Assembly: GCF_000685155.1 (NCBI RefSeq)
Contig: NZ_JMIY01000005.1
Coordinates: 269,698 to 333,697 of the forward strand
Direction: 5' to 3'
DNA length: 64,000 nucleotides
From: Candidatus Methanoperedens nitratireducens
GTDB taxonomy: Archaea; Halobacteriota; Methanosarcinia; Methanosarcinales; Methanoperedenaceae
Under the pieces are notes generated by a model, which saw nothing but the letters and a program-made list of their open reading frames with translations, had not been told where the DNA came from and searched no databases. Shown here one piece after another: positions 14,504 to 24,108 of the stretch (position 1 is the first letter of the stretch; each line of letters begins with the position of its first letter). The position numbers were made by a program, and so were the translations under genes.

Positions 14504-16051
14504 ATGGTGCGAAAAACGAAGAATGAGATGCCAAAGACAACGGCACAGCAGCTTGGAAGCCTGATAAAATCTGCGCGTGATATCATGCGCAAGGATAAGG
14601 GATTGAATGGCGACCTTGACCGCCTTCCGATGCTTACCTGGATTATGTTCCTTAAGTTCCTTGATGATATGGAGAGGATACGAGAGACAGAGGAGGAACT
14701 TGCCGGGAGGAAGTATAAGCCTGCGATCGAGCCGCCTTACAGATGGAGGGACTGGGCTGCTAAAGAGGACGGCATTACAGGAGATGAACTGATCGCTTTC
14801 ATAAATAACGATGAAGCTGTCCGACCTGACGGAACTAAAGGAGCTGGTCTGTTTGCTTATTTGAGGAGCCTGCACGGTGCAAACGGCGGTGATAGGCGGG
14901 ACGTGATCGCAACGGTATTCAGGGGCACGATCAACCGCATGGTCAATGGATATCTGCTGCGCGATGTTATCAATAAAGTGAATAGCATCCATTTCACCGC
15001 TTCAGAGGAGATCCATACGCTTTCACATCTGTATGAAAGCATGCTGAAAGAAATGAGGGACACGGCAGGCGACTCAGGTGAGTTCTATACGCCGCGCCCT
15101 GTTATTCGCTTCATGGTCGAGGTAACTGATCCTAAGTTAGGCGAGGTAGTGCTTGACCCAGCATGTGGCACTGGCGGGTTTCTTGTTGAGTCTTTTGAGC
15201 ATCTGCGGAAGCAATGCAAAAAGGCATCTGATTTTGAAGTCTTACAGAAAGGATCGATCACTGGAGGAGATGCGAAGCCGCTGCCTTATTTGCTGTGCCA
15301 GATGAACCTTTTGCTTCATGGTCTTGAGTATCCTCAGATTGATCCAGGCAATTCTCTTCGTTTTCCTCTGAGAGAGATAGGAGATAAGGAAAGGGTGGAT
15401 ATCATACTTACGAACCCACCTTTTGGAGGAGAGGAAGAGCGGGGGATACTTTCGAATTTCCCGGAGGATAAGCAGACCGCTGAGACCGCGCTTCTCTTTC
15501 TTCAACTGATAATGAGGAAGTTGAGAAGAGGCACTGGTGGGAAGAGAGGCGGCAGATGTGGCATAGTTGTCCCGAATGGCACTTTATTTGGCGATGGGGT
15601 ATGCGCACGCATAAAGAAAGAACTGCTGGAAGAGTTCAACTTGCATACCATCGTGCGGCTGCCCAACGGCGTTTTTGCACCCTATACAGGGATTCCCACA
15701 AACCTGCTGTTCTTTGAGCGCGACGGTCCGACGAAGGAGATATGGTATTATGAGGTTCCTCTGCCAGAGGGCAGGAAGCAATACACCAAAACCCAGCCGA
15801 TGCCATTTGAAGAGTTTGGGCCCGTTATCGCCTGGTGGAAGGACAGAAAGGAGAATGGACATGCCTGGAAAGTATCTGCGGCGAAGGTGGTGGAGAGCGG
15901 GTATAACCTTGATATCAAGAACCCCAATGGTAAGCAGGACCTGGAGCACCTGCCGCCAGAGCAGCTGACCGAGAGCATTTTGAAGAAGGAGCAGAGAATC
16001 GCGGAGATCATGGCAGAGATAAAACAGGTGCTGGCAGACGGGATAAAATAA
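14504..16051 (+). CDS. hsdM: Type I restriction-modification M subunit
   Basis: N6-adenine methyltransferase of the type I complex. An N-terminal helical HsdM domain (TTAQQLGSLIKSARDIMR) is followed by motif I DPACGTGGFLVES and catalytic motif IV NPPFGG. TAGGAGGAG lies before the ATG. The stop codon overlaps the next gene's ATG (TAATG at 16049-16053), as expected for a complex-forming subunit. 515 aa, full length. Confidence 0.92.
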   Translation: MVRKTKNEMPKTTAQQLGSLIKSARDIMRKDKGLNGDLDRLPMLTWIMFLKFLDDMERIRETEEELAGRKYKPAIEPPYRWRDWAAKEDGITGDELIAFINNDEAVRPDGTKGAGLFAYLRSLHGANGGDRRDVIATVFRGTINRMVNGYLLRDVINKVNSIHFTASEEIHTLSHLYESMLKEMRDTAGDSGEFYTPRPVIRFMVEVTDPKLGEVVLDPACGTGGFLVESFEHLRKQCKKASDFEVLQKGSITGGDAKPLPYLLCQMNLLLHGLEYPQIDPGNSLRFPLREIGDKERVDIILTNPPFGGEEERGILSNFPEDKQTAETALLFLQLIMRKLRRGTGGKRGGRCGIVVPNGTLFGDGVCARIKKELLEEFNLHTIVRLPNGVFAPYTGIPTNLLFFERDGPTKEIWYYEVPLPEGRKQYTKTQPMPFEEFGPVIAWWKDRKENGHAWKVSAAKVVESGYNLDIKNPNGKQDLEHLPPEQLTESILKKEQRIAEIMAEIKQVLADGIK

Positions 16052-17613
16052 TGACAGAGATTATCCCGAAAGACTATGCTGTTCTTCTTAACGACATTAA
16101 GCAGCGCATCCGTTCTGCTCAGTATGAGGCGCTGAAGGCTGTTAACAAGGAATTGATATCGCTTTACTGGGACATCGGGAGGATGATCATTGAGCGGCAG
16201 AAGGAAGAGTCATGGGGAAAATCGGTTGTGGAACGAATAGCACAGGACTTAAGGGCTGAGTTTCCCGGTATAAAGGGTTTTTCTGCACGAAACATCTGGT
16301 ACATGCGCAAATTTTACAGTAATTATGTTAAGAATGAAAAACTGCAACCACTGGTTGCAGAAATTGGATGGGCGCATAATTTGATTATTATGGACAGGTG
16401 CACAGACGAATTGGAACGCGAGTTCTATATACGTATGACACGGAAATTTGGCTGGTCAAAGAACGTACTGATTCACCAGATAGAGAACCAATCTTATGAA
16501 AAAACCCTGCTTAATCAGACCAATTTTGAGCACACATTACCTATTGAAATACGCAATCAGGCAAATATCGTTTCTGGCGCCGAGATAAAAACAAAAAAGC
16601 AACAGGTATGCTGCACTGGTGAATTTTTAGTAGCAGAGATAGATGCCAAGATAGGAGGGTTTGGTATTGTACCACCAGAACTCGATTGCGCCATAGTCAG
16701 TAGCCATTACTTCCTGTTCGTTATAGATGAAACCCGCCTTGATCGCCGTTTCCTAGATTTCTTCATTCGCACACCATATTTCCGTGAACAGGTCTCGGCG
16801 CAAGGCTCAACAAATTACGCCGCGATTCGCCCTGCTGATGTTCTGAGTTATAAAGTTCCCCTCCCTCCTCTCCAAGAGCAGCGCCGCGTCGTGGCGCGCA
16901 TCGAGGAGCTGGCGGCGAAGATAGAGGAGGCGCGTAAGTTGCAGCGAGAGGCAGTTGAGGAGACGAGAGCACTTACTGTTTCAATATCACGGACAGTATT
17001 CAACCCTGCCAATTTGGATAGTTGGCTCAATCTCTCCATTGAGGAATGTTGTAAAGAGATAATTGATTATAGAGGAAGGACTCCACCGTTAGCTACAGAG
17101 GGCATTCCACATTTGACAAGTGCCAATATTAAAAATGGAAATATTGATTGGAATACTACGAGATTCGTTTCAGAGGAGACGTACAATACCTATATGACAC
17201 GTGGTATTCCAAAGCCTGGAGATGTTATATTTACAATGGAGGCTCCACTCGGAGAGGCTGCCGTAGTGCCTGATGAAAGACAATTTTCACTTGCTCAAAG
17301 GACCCTTTTGCTTAGAAGTAAAAATGAGATTATCGATGGTAAATTTCTTGCTAAGGTAATAACAAGCCCTGAAGTACGAGAAACGATTTATTCAAAAGCT
17401 ACAGGTACAACAGTGAAAGGAATCGCTTCCAAGAGGCTTAAACATATTGAATTGAATATCCCTCCCCTCCCCGAACAGCGCCGCATCGTCGCCTACCTTG
17501 ACGCTTTGCAGACAAAGATTGATGCGCTCAGGCGCCTCCAGGCAGAGACCGGCGCCGAACTGGACGCGCTGCTGCCGGCTGTGCTGGATAAGGCATTCAA
17601 GGGAGAGATGTGA
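16051..17613 (+). CDS. DUF1016 N-terminal domain fused to a truncated HsdS
   Basis: 520-aa chimera. Residues ~1-170 match the DUF1016 (YhcG-type) N-terminal domain: INKELISLYWDIGRMI-like sequence, KSVVERIAQDLRAEFPGIKG, FSARNIWYMRKFY. From about residue 180 it is an HsdS protein: the C-terminal part of TRD1 (GEFLVAEIDAKIGGFGIVPP), a conserved coiled-coil region after PPLQEQRRVVARIEEL, a complete TRD2, and a terminal conserved region PPLPEQRRIVAYLDAL. The first ~70 residues of TRD1 and the DUF1016 nuclease domain are both missing. DUF1016 genes are often neighbours of hsdS, so an in-frame deletion is the simple explanation. Whether it still specifies a DNA target is unknown. Confidence 0.75.
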   Translation: MTEIIPKDYAVLLNDIKQRIRSAQYEALKAVNKELISLYWDIGRMIIERQKEESWGKSVVERIAQDLRAEFPGIKGFSARNIWYMRKFYSNYVKNEKLQPLVAEIGWAHNLIIMDRCTDELEREFYIRMTRKFGWSKNVLIHQIENQSYEKTLLNQTNFEHTLPIEIRNQANIVSGAEIKTKKQQVCCTGEFLVAEIDAKIGGFGIVPPELDCAIVSSHYFLFVIDETRLDRRFLDFFIRTPYFREQVSAQGSTNYAAIRPADVLSYKVPLPPLQEQRRVVARIEELAAKIEEARKLQREAVEETRALTVSISRTVFNPANLDSWLNLSIEECCKEIIDYRGRTPPLATEGIPHLTSANIKNGNIDWNTTRFVSEETYNTYMTRGIPKPGDVIFTMEAPLGEAAVVPDERQFSLAQRTLLLRSKNEIIDGKFLAKVITSPEVRETIYSKATGTTVKGIASKRLKHIELNIPPLPEQRRIVAYLDALQTKIDALRRLQAETGAELDALLPAVLDKAFKGEM

Positions 17614-17664
17614 ATGGTTATAATTATAAAGGTAAAAACAAGGTTAATGAAGCAGGAAAGGTAA

Positions 17665-18282
17665 ATGGAAATTGAATTCAAAGAGGATAAAATAATATTC
17701 AACAGGGAACTTTCTTTACTTGATAGTTTTGTTTTAGATTTCACAGAACATCTGGCATCGAATAATATAAAATATGTCATTGTTTCAGGGTATGTCTCTA
17801 TTCTTTTTGGGCGAAGCAGGATAAGCGAAGACGTGGATATTTTAATCGAACACATATCCTTTGAAAAATTCTTGAAATTCTGGTCAGAAATAGAGCAGAG
17901 CTACGAATGCCTCAATACCAGTAACTCTTATGAGGCATACAACGATTACCTGGAAAATCATTATGCTATAAGAATAGCGAAAAAAGGAAGTTTTATTCCG
18001 AATATCGAACTCAAATTTGTAAAAAATGACCTTGACAGGTACTCCCTTGAACATAGGAGGCATGTAAAGCTTGCCGACAGGTCATTATATCTATCTCCAC
18101 TTGAACTGCAGATCCCATACAAACTATTTCTGGGATCAGAAAAAGATATTGAAGATGCCCGGTTCCTGTTCAAGCTTTTTAAAGATAATTTAGATATTGT
18201 ATTGCTCAAAACATTTTTAACTGAACTGAGGGTGCCGGATGAACATGCCAAAAGATATCTGGGAGGTTTTGATGAAGATTGA
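17665..18282 (+). CDS. Nucleotidyltransferase-like protein (AbiEii/MNT type)
   Basis: 205 aa. IKYVIVSGYVSILFGRSRIS followed by EDVDILI resembles the G-S/x(n)-D-x-D active site of minimal nucleotidyltransferases used as toxins or in phage defence (here SGY and the D-V-D pair). The remaining part is a helical C-terminal domain. It overlaps the small downstream gene by 11 bases, typical of a two-gene toxin-antitoxin unit. It lies between the fused hsdS and a duplicated hsdS tail. Confidence 0.6.
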   Translation: MEIEFKEDKIIFNRELSLLDSFVLDFTEHLASNNIKYVIVSGYVSILFGRSRISEDVDILIEHISFEKFLKFWSEIEQSYECLNTSNSYEAYNDYLENHYAIRIAKKGSFIPNIELKFVKNDLDRYSLEHRRHVKLADRSLYLSPLELQIPYKLFLGSEKDIEDARFLFKLFKDNLDIVLLKTFLTELRVPDEHAKRYLGGFDED

Positions 18283-18433
18283 TATAGAAGAACTAAAAAA
18301 AGATAAAGAGACTAATTTCAAGGAACGATTGGATTTTATTGATAGATATGTTGAATGGATAAAAGCCACACCGAATAAGGTCTGGTCAAAGCAACATAAA
18401 GATTTCATAGACAGTGCATTTCAAAAATCCTGA
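18272..18433 (+). CDS. Small partner of the nucleotidyltransferase-like gene
   Basis: 53-aa charged helical protein (MKIDIEELKKDKETNFKERL...). The start is at the ATG at 18272 with GGGAGGTTTTG before it; an upstream in-frame ATG at 18239 is less likely. It shares 11 bases with the end of the preceding gene. Not recognised; a cognate antitoxin or partner role is inferred from arrangement. Confidence 0.55.
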   Translation: MKIDIEELKKDKETNFKERLDFIDRYVEWIKATPNKVWSKQHKDFIDSAFQKS

Positions 18434-18445
18434 TTTTCTGGAGTC

Positions 18446-18607
18446 ATTAAAATCCCGCCCCTCCCCGAACAGCGCCGCATCGTCGCCTACCTTGACACTT
18501 TGTAGGCAAAGGTGGACGCGCTCAGGTGCCTTCAGGCAGAGACCAGTGCCGAACTGGATGCGCTGCTGCCGGCTGTGCTGGACAGGGCGTTCAAGGGGGA
18601 GTTGTAA
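18446..18607 (+). pseudogene. Duplicated 3' fragment of hsdS
   Basis: In one frame this reads IKIPPLPEQRRIVAYLDTL, a stop (TAG at 18503-18505), AKVDALRCLQAETSAELDAL and so on to FKGEL and a TAA. It copies the last ~50 codons of the intact hsdS tail at about 17452-17613 with few substitutions. The rest of this hsdS copy is gone. The two copies flank the nucleotidyltransferase-like pair as direct repeats. Confidence 0.8.
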
Positions 18608-18699
18608 TGAGCATAAGATTCAGGAGAATTTGCTAAACCAGATAATATATCATGGCCGTATGGTCTGATTCATGCCCGAAGCATAATTATTTTTAAATT

Positions 18700-19317
18700 T
18701 TATACTGTTCCGGTAAGGTCAAGCATTCTCAAAAAATAATGATGTATTCGTAGATCATCCGTCAGTTCAGGGTGAAACGCCAGAGCAAGTATATTTTTTT
18801 GCCTGGCTGCCACTATGAAGCCCTCGTATCTTGAGAGTACCTCAACATCCTCTTTGCACCCGGTGATACACGGCGCCCTGATAAACACGGCATTAAAAGG
18901 AGAATCAAGACCCCTGAAATCCACCGGGCACTCGAATGATTCTCTCTGGCGCCCGAAGGCGTTCCTGTTAACATGGATATCCATAAGTCCAAGGAGCGGC
19001 TGTCCTGTCATATCTACCTGCCTGTCACCCTTTTTTGCAAGTAGCACAAGTCCTGCGCATGTTCCCATTATCGGGATACCCGCATGTGCTGCCTCTTTTA
19101 TCTCGGAAGAGATTCCTTCCCTCTCCATAAGTCTTCCCAGTGTTGTGCTTTCCCCACCAGGAATGATCAATGCATCGCAGGTCGGTACGATCCCTCTGTG
19201 TTTTATCTTCACGATCTCTGCCCTGCGGTTTGCATGTTTCAATGCCTTCAGCATGGCATTAGCATGCTCCTCAATATTTCCCTGGATTGCGATAATTCCG
19301 ATACGTATATCTGTCAT
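18700..19317 (-). CDS. pdxT: Pyridoxal 5'-phosphate synthase glutaminase subunit
   Basis: Class I glutamine amidotransferase that supplies ammonia to PdxS for PLP synthesis. It starts IRIGIIAIQGNIEEH. The oxyanion region is IIPGGESTTLGRL, the catalytic Cys is in MGTCAGLVLLAK, and the His-Glu pair is in ALAFHPELT. The ATG at 19317 overlaps the cfbB stop (ATGA). 205 aa, normal length. pdxS is not in the window. Confidence 0.92.
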   Translation of the reverse strand: MTDIRIGIIAIQGNIEEHANAMLKALKHANRRAEIVKIKHRGIVPTCDALIIPGGESTTLGRLMEREGISSEIKEAAHAGIPIMGTCAGLVLLAKKGDRQVDMTGQPLLGLMDIHVNRNAFGRQRESFECPVDFRGLDSPFNAVFIRAPCITGCKEDVEVLSRYEGFIVAARQKNILALAFHPELTDDLRIHHYFLRMLDLTGTV

Positions 19318-20753
19318 TTTTGACCACTGCAAGAATCCACAAAAGATCTTGCAAAACCTGTATATGATGCAGCATGCAGGTGCGCATATGCTGCCATGGT
19401 ATTCCCGACAAGTATGCCGTCATATTCTCCCCTGATCCCTGTTCCCCGATCAAGCCTGATAGCGAATGTGGTATCATCAGGCAGATCCAGTACCTCTGAG
19501 TGGTGGAATTCATGTCCTATAAACGAATTCCCGCTTTTGCCTATCATATTATCCTTTACAAAGCGTCCGATGTTGTAACTCACAACCCGCTTATGTCCCA
19601 TCAATGTCCTGCCGGGTACAGCCCCGACCATACTGAAAGTCCCGCCCTGCATCTGTGCCATATTATAATTTCCGCTCCCTGTTACATCCATCTCGATCTT
19701 ACGGGTTAGATACATAAGCCCGCCGCATTCTGCATAAACAGGTAATCCTTCAGATGAGACCTGTTTGATGGATTCCCGCATAGAGCTGTTATCCTCAAGC
19801 TCCTGAGCGAACAATTCAGGGTAACCCCCGCCTATATACAATCCATCAACCCGTGGAAGGCTTCTATCATTCACAGGGCTGAAGTAAACAAGCTCTGCCC
19901 CGGCAAGCTCAAGAAGCTCAAGGTTATCCCTGTAGTAGAAATTAAATGCCTCATCGTATGCTACCCCTATCCTTGGCGCACTCTCAGAGACCCGTGCTTT
20001 AAAGTTAAAGATGCTCTTCTCCGGCCGGGGCAGAGGTTCTGCGGATTTAGCGAGTGATAAGAACCTGTCGATATCCACGTTCTCATTTATGATAGTCTTA
20101 ATCTTCCCCAGGTTCTCATCAAAATCACTGAGCCTGCGCCTTCCCTCAAGTGCGGGGATAAGCCCCAGGTGCCGCATCGAGATCTTCATTGAACTGTTGC
20201 GCGGGACTTCCCCGATAACCCGGATACCAGTGTATGTCTCAATTGCAGTCCTTGCCTTCTCACTGTGGCGCTGGCTTCCGATATTGTTCAGGATCACACC
20301 TGCAATATTCACCTCAGGGTCAAATGATCGGTATCCTGAAACAACAGCAGCCGCGCTGCGGGTGATGCTCCTTGCATTGATAACAAGTACGACAGGGCAT
20401 CTCAGGAGCTTGGCTATCTGGGCTGTGCTTCCGATATCGCTTGTAGCCTCAAGCCCTTCAAAAAGCCCGCGCACTCCCTCTATGACAGCGATATCCGCAT
20501 CTTCTACTGCGTGTGAGAATACCTCACTGACCGTGCGCTCTGGCATCAGATAACCATCAAGGTTGCGGGAATACCTGCCTGTTACTTCTGTATGGTAGCT
20601 CGGATCAATGAAATCGAGTCCGACCTTGAAGGGCTGCACCTTATATCCCATGTCCCTGAGCACGGACATTATACCTATGGAGATTGTGGTCTTTCCTGCT
20701 GAGGAGCGGTCTCCTGCAATGAGGATACGGGGAATGTCAAGTTTGTCAATCAT
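19314..20753 (-). CDS. cfbB: Ni-sirohydrochlorin a,c-diamide synthase
   Basis: CobB/CbiA-type amidotransferase. In coenzyme F430 biosynthesis it amidates the a and c acetate side chains of Ni-sirohydrochlorin using ATP and glutamine. The N-terminal P-loop-like GDRSSAGKTTISIGIM lies in a dethiobiotin-synthetase-like domain. The C-terminal glutaminase domain has GLPVYAECGGLMYL (catalytic Cys) and FIGHEFHHSEV. It is assigned cfbB rather than cbiA because cfbC and cfbD lie directly upstream on the same strand. The ATG at 20753 is preferred over a TTG at 20762. Confidence 0.88.
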   Translation of the reverse strand: MIDKLDIPRILIAGDRSSAGKTTISIGIMSVLRDMGYKVQPFKVGLDFIDPSYHTEVTGRYSRNLDGYLMPERTVSEVFSHAVEDADIAVIEGVRGLFEGLEATSDIGSTAQIAKLLRCPVVLVINARSITRSAAAVVSGYRSFDPEVNIAGVILNNIGSQRHSEKARTAIETYTGIRVIGEVPRNSSMKISMRHLGLIPALEGRRRLSDFDENLGKIKTIINENVDIDRFLSLAKSAEPLPRPEKSIFNFKARVSESAPRIGVAYDEAFNFYYRDNLELLELAGAELVYFSPVNDRSLPRVDGLYIGGGYPELFAQELEDNSSMRESIKQVSSEGLPVYAECGGLMYLTRKIEMDVTGSGNYNMAQMQGGTFSMVGAVPGRTLMGHKRVVSYNIGRFVKDNMIGKSGNSFIGHEFHHSEVLDLPDDTTFAIRLDRGTGIRGEYDGILVGNTMAAYAHLHAASYTGFARSFVDSCSGQK

Positions 20754-21171
20754 AAGTTGCAACCCTTTGTTTTTATGTGGTTATATCTAAAAATTTTGCT
20801 GAATTTAATTAACCGCAGATGAACGCAGATAAACGTAGATACCTGATTTATGTTAGTACCTAGTAACCTGTTGAGGTAGCATATAGATTTCACCGCAAAG
20901 TCGGCTATGAAATGTAGTTCATAGATAACAATGAAAAAGACGATTAACAACGAACTCAAAACGAACTTAAACGAACTCATCAGCCCAAGTTCGTATCGAG
21001 TTCGTACCAGTTCGGTGTTTATATTAGCTGAACCACATCTGAGCCTAAGATGCGATATATATTTAACTTTTTCATACCAGAGCGCAAAGGACGCAAAGAT
21101 TGTTGTTGCTATGCTTTGCGTTCTTTGCGTCCTTTGCGGTGAATAATTTAAAATTGATCGGAAGAAAATTC
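20754..21171. repeat. cfbC-cfbB intergenic region with dispersed repeat copy A
   Basis: 420 bp without a convincing gene. Positions ~20,899-21,087 are a copy of a dispersed repeat found also at ~45,384-45,505 and, inverted, at ~62,697-62,882. Its core has multiple ACGAACT units facing AGTTCGT units, so it can fold into a long hairpin. Short AACGCAGAT and GCAAAGGACGC repeats flank it. A 141-codon minus-strand frame crosses the region but has no recognisable content. Confidence 0.7.
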
Positions 21172-21963
21172 TCATATCTTCGTAAGTTCCCTTAACCTTG
21201 CATCATCAAGCGGTTCTGGAACCCGGGCATCGCTCTTTGTCATTATACTGCGGGCAAGCTTTCGGTAAACTGCGGCTATTGCGGAACCAGGCTCTTTTTC
21301 AATAACAGAAAAACCCTCCCGCTCGCATGTCTGCACCAGAACATCCTTCGGGATAAATGCCAGTAACTGGCTCCCTATCTCCTTTGCGAATTCACTTACT
21401 ATGTTCTCCTCGTTCGGCGCACCTCGGGAGTTACAGATAACACCGTTAAGCGGCATCTCAAGCCTTGAGAGCCCTTTGCAGATGTTATTGGCTGCGTATA
21501 GCGGCATATACTCACCTGATGTCAGCACGTATGCCTCGCTCACCAGCCCTTTCTTGACAGGGGCCACAAATCCCCCGCAGACAATGTCGCCTGGCACATC
21601 ATATATCACAAGGTCCGTGTCCTCTATCGCCTTTGATGTTTTCTTAAGCAGGCTTATAGCTACGATGATGCCCCTTCCTGCACAGCCTATGCCAGGCTCA
21701 GGACCTCCTATCTCGACGCACTTAACACCTTTATAGCCATCAAACACGATATCCTCTTCTTCTATGTCCACGCCCTGCCGCATAAGGTCCATAATCGTGG
21801 GAATGCGCCTTCCACGCAGCAACGTGATAGAGGAGTCACTCTTCGGGTCGCATCCTATTATCGTGACGCGGTAGCCCTCATCAGCGCATGCTGCTGCCAC
21901 ATTTGATGCAGTGCTTGATTTACCGATCCCGCCTTTTCCGTAGATTGCGATCTGCTTAGACAT
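21172..21963 (-). CDS. cfbC: Ni-sirohydrochlorin a,c-diamide reductive cyclase, iron protein
   Basis: NifH-like ATPase that passes electrons to CfbD for the reductive cyclisation step of F430 synthesis. The P-loop is [15 protein letters not shown] at the N-terminus. The two 4Fe-4S ligand cysteines are in GIGCAGRGI and GDIVCGGFV. The ATG at 21963 is used; it overlaps the end of cfbD by eight bases. 263 aa, typical length. Assignment over NifH or BchL rests on the adjacent cfbD and cfbB. Confidence 0.92.
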   Translation of the reverse strand: MSKQIAIYGKGGIGKSSTASNVAAACADEGYRVTIIGCDPKSDSSITLLRGRRIPTIMDLMRQGVDIEEEDIVFDGYKGVKCVEIGGPEPGIGCAGRGIIVAISLLKKTSKAIEDTDLVIYDVPGDIVCGGFVAPVKKGLVSEAYVLTSGEYMPLYAANNICKGLSRLEMPLNGVICNSRGAPNEENIVSEFAKEIGSQLLAFIPKDVLVQTCEREGFSVIEKEPGSAIAAVYRKLARSIMTKSDARVPEPLDDARLRELTKI

Positions 21964-23068
21964 CCTTTGCCATCTCCCGCAGTGTCGCCCCGAATTCTGA
22001 TTCAACTATATGATTTATCCCCAGGGTCCTGGGATGCAGGTCTATCTCAACCATAACGTGCCTGTGCCCCATCTCTTTTAACGGGATCACCTGGCGCGGG
22101 CCGTTTGTGATAGAGAATAGTTCCATATTATTTATGTTATCCATGGGAAGTGCGTGGGGTACGCCTGTTATTACTGCAAAATCATAATCTGAATACTTCT
22201 CACCGATGATCTGATTGGCGCTATTTCCTGCCACAGGGTACTCATCCAGTCCTCCTGTGATGTGGTGGATATCCATTCCCCTGTTCTTTAGCTCTTCTTT
22301 GATTTCACGGGCATTTCTCCTGTTCTTCGGAAGCCCTACATCCTCGTTAAGGTTCGCCATGTTTATGATAGGAGAGCCGAGTTTTTCTGCTATCTGGTTA
22401 ACCGCAAGGTTGATATCTGCGAACATGAAGGCAGTTTCTTTTTTTGCATTGAGTATATTGAGTCCCCGTTTTCCCTGCTTCATCAGTTCAAGCAATCTTC
22501 CAGCCACCTTGAATTTCAGATCCCCCCGGTTGGGCTCAAGGTATTCCTTGCTGGCTGCACCGTGGCGTTTCTCAACCATGGTGGCCTCTTTCAGAAGGGA
22601 TTTTTGCCTCTCGAACTCTGCTTCACTGATAATCCCTGCGGCGAGTGCTGATTCAAGCGCTATGATAACCCCTTTTGTGTTATCCCTGTAGCCAGCGTGC
22701 ACTTCAACTTCAATAACAGGCACATCAGGCTGGACATCCATGACCGCCTCATGCAGCTCTTCTCCTATGATCATGCTTGCGCATGTTCCAACTATACCTA
22801 TGCGTTTTGGATTAAAGCGCCTGATAACCTTTTCAAGCACTTCAACTAATGAATCATGTCCTCCAAAAACAAAACCAGATTCATCAAGCGATGTTGTAAC
22901 AACCCTCATGCCGTCCTCTTCAAGCAGGCGAGCATGTTTGAAACAGCATCCTGGAGGTCCATGCAGTATAACAACATCGGTATCCAGATCTCTTAATGTG
23001 TACAGCGCGGCAACTATTGAACTTGGCCGCGGGTGCATTATCATTGGTTCTTTCTCTTTTACAGGCAT
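21956..23068 (-). CDS. cfbD: Ni-sirohydrochlorin a,c-diamide reductive cyclase, catalytic subunit
   Basis: NifD-like protein. It is the partner of CfbC and reduces and cyclises Ni-sirohydrochlorin a,c-diamide to seco-F430. The protein begins [20 protein letters not shown], has [16 protein letters not shown] and [15 protein letters not shown] (nitrogenase-like Cys positions), and ends in a NifD-type Rossmann domain. At 370 aa it is shorter than NifD, as expected. It is the first gene of the cfbD-cfbC-cfbB-pdxT series. Confidence 0.92.
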   Translation of the reverse strand: MPVKEKEPMIMHPRPSSIVAALYTLRDLDTDVVILHGPPGCCFKHARLLEEDGMRVVTTSLDESGFVFGGHDSLVEVLEKVIRRFNPKRIGIVGTCASMIIGEELHEAVMDVQPDVPVIEVEVHAGYRDNTKGVIIALESALAAGIISEAEFERQKSLLKEATMVEKRHGAASKEYLEPNRGDLKFKVAGRLLELMKQGKRGLNILNAKKETAFMFADINLAVNQIAEKLGSPIINMANLNEDVGLPKNRRNAREIKEELKNRGMDIHHITGGLDEYPVAGNSANQIIGEKYSDYDFAVITGVPHALPMDNINNMELFSITNGPRQVIPLKEMGHRHVMVEIDLHPRTLGINHIVESEFGATLREMAKDV

Positions 23069-23176
23069 CCTTTTTCTCCAGATTTAAAAGCGCGGTTTTC
23101 ATCTATATACACTTAGCATGATAATACTTTCGCACTATCAATAGCATTATATCCACAAGATTACTATAATGGAAAT

Positions 23177-23893
23177 ATGATTAAGCTTGATGCGCTTTAT
23201 TCTGGCAAGGCAAAGACAATCTTCAAGACAGATAACCCGCAGAAACTGATAATGGAATTCAGAGATAGCCTGACCGCTTTTGATGGCAAGAAGAAGAGCA
23301 CTGCGCCAAAAAAAGGGTACTATAACGCCCGGATATCGGAGGAGCTCTTTAGATTGCTTGAGGAGGGAGGCATTAAAACGCATTTTGATAGCATGTTATC
23401 AGATACAGAGATGGTCGTGGATGCTGTGGAGATCATAAAGATCGAGGTAATCGTCAGGAATATCGCAGCAGGATCCCTGATAAGGAAATACCCGTTCAAG
23501 CCAGGTCAGAAACTTGACCCTCCAATCCTGCTTTTAGATTACAAGAGCGATGAATATAGCGATCCAATGATCAATGATGATATCGCACTTGCACTCGGAC
23601 TTGCCACCAGGGAGGAGCTCCTGAAGATAAGAGAGCTTGCCCTCAGGATTAATTCCATACTGGTTGAATACCTGAATGACAGAGACCTCCTGCTTCCTGA
23701 CTTCAAGCTTGAGTTCGGAAGGCGAAACGGAGATATAGTTTTAGCAGACGAGATATCCTGCGATACCTGCCGCTTCTGGGATAAGATGACAGGTGAGTCG
23801 CTTGATAAAGATGTGTTCAGGTATGATAAAGGAGACCTCGCTTCAGCTTATCGGGAAGTGGCCAGAAGGATCGTGCCAGGCATATCCTTATGA
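23177..23893 (+). CDS. purC: SAICAR synthetase
   Basis: ATP-dependent ligase of purine synthesis joining CAIR and aspartate. It begins [20 protein letters not shown], with the substrate loop [13 protein letters not shown] and the conserved [17 protein letters not shown] segment, and ends with [13 protein letters not shown]. 238 aa, normal. It diverges from cfbD with about 110 bp between, probably two promoters. Confidence 0.93.
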   Translation: MIKLDALYSGKAKTIFKTDNPQKLIMEFRDSLTAFDGKKKSTAPKKGYYNARISEELFRLLEEGGIKTHFDSMLSDTEMVVDAVEIIKIEVIVRNIAAGSLIRKYPFKPGQKLDPPILLLDYKSDEYSDPMINDDIALALGLATREELLKIRELALRINSILVEYLNDRDLLLPDFKLEFGRRNGDIVLADEISCDTCRFWDKMTGESLDKDVFRYDKGDLASAYREVARRIVPGISL

Positions 23894-23922
23894 TCGGATT
23901 TTATGGCATGTTAATAAAAATA

Positions 23923-24035
23923 TCCCGCCTCCCAGATTCGAACCGGGGACTTCGCGGTGCCTGCGCGCTAATGTGTGCAATAAATGCACATGAACAAACT
24001 ACAGCCGCGCACTCTAGCCACTGAGTTAAGGCGGG
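23923..24035 (-). tRNA. tRNA-Tyr (GUA) with a 40-nt intron
   Basis: Minus strand. The acceptor CCCGCCT/AGGCGGG with discriminator A gives the archaeal C1-G72 Tyr identity. The D-arm is ACTC/GAGT. The anticodon stem CGCGG/CCGCG carries loop C-T-G-T-A-G-(intron)-A, anticodon GTA. The T-arm is CCCGG-TTCGAAT-CTGGG with one G-U pair. Exon 1 is 23999-24035, the intron 23959-23998 (after position 37, the canonical archaeal site), exon 2 23923-23958. No CCA is encoded. Mature length 73 nt. Confidence 0.93.
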
Positions 24036-24108
24036 ACGTACGTGAATATGCTCGATCATACTTAATCTTTTTCTTTATTCAAGACATGCTATTGAGAGAT
24101 CTATAAAA

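Noticed and set aside
18414..18668. 84-codon plus-strand frame after the nucleotidyltransferase pair
   Set aside because: It is an out-of-frame reading of the duplicated hsdS tail; the hsdS frame with its TAG explains the sequence.
20750..21175. 141-codon minus-strand frame between cfbC and cfbB
   Set aside because: It reads straight through the dispersed repeat and GCAAAGGACGC-type repeats; no protein-like pattern.
21172..23068. Nitrogenase (nifH/nifD) or chlorophyll-type reductase
   Set aside because: The NifH- and NifD-like pair sits with cfbB, there is no nifK, nifE or nifN, and the NifD-like protein is only 370 aa; F430 synthesis fits better.
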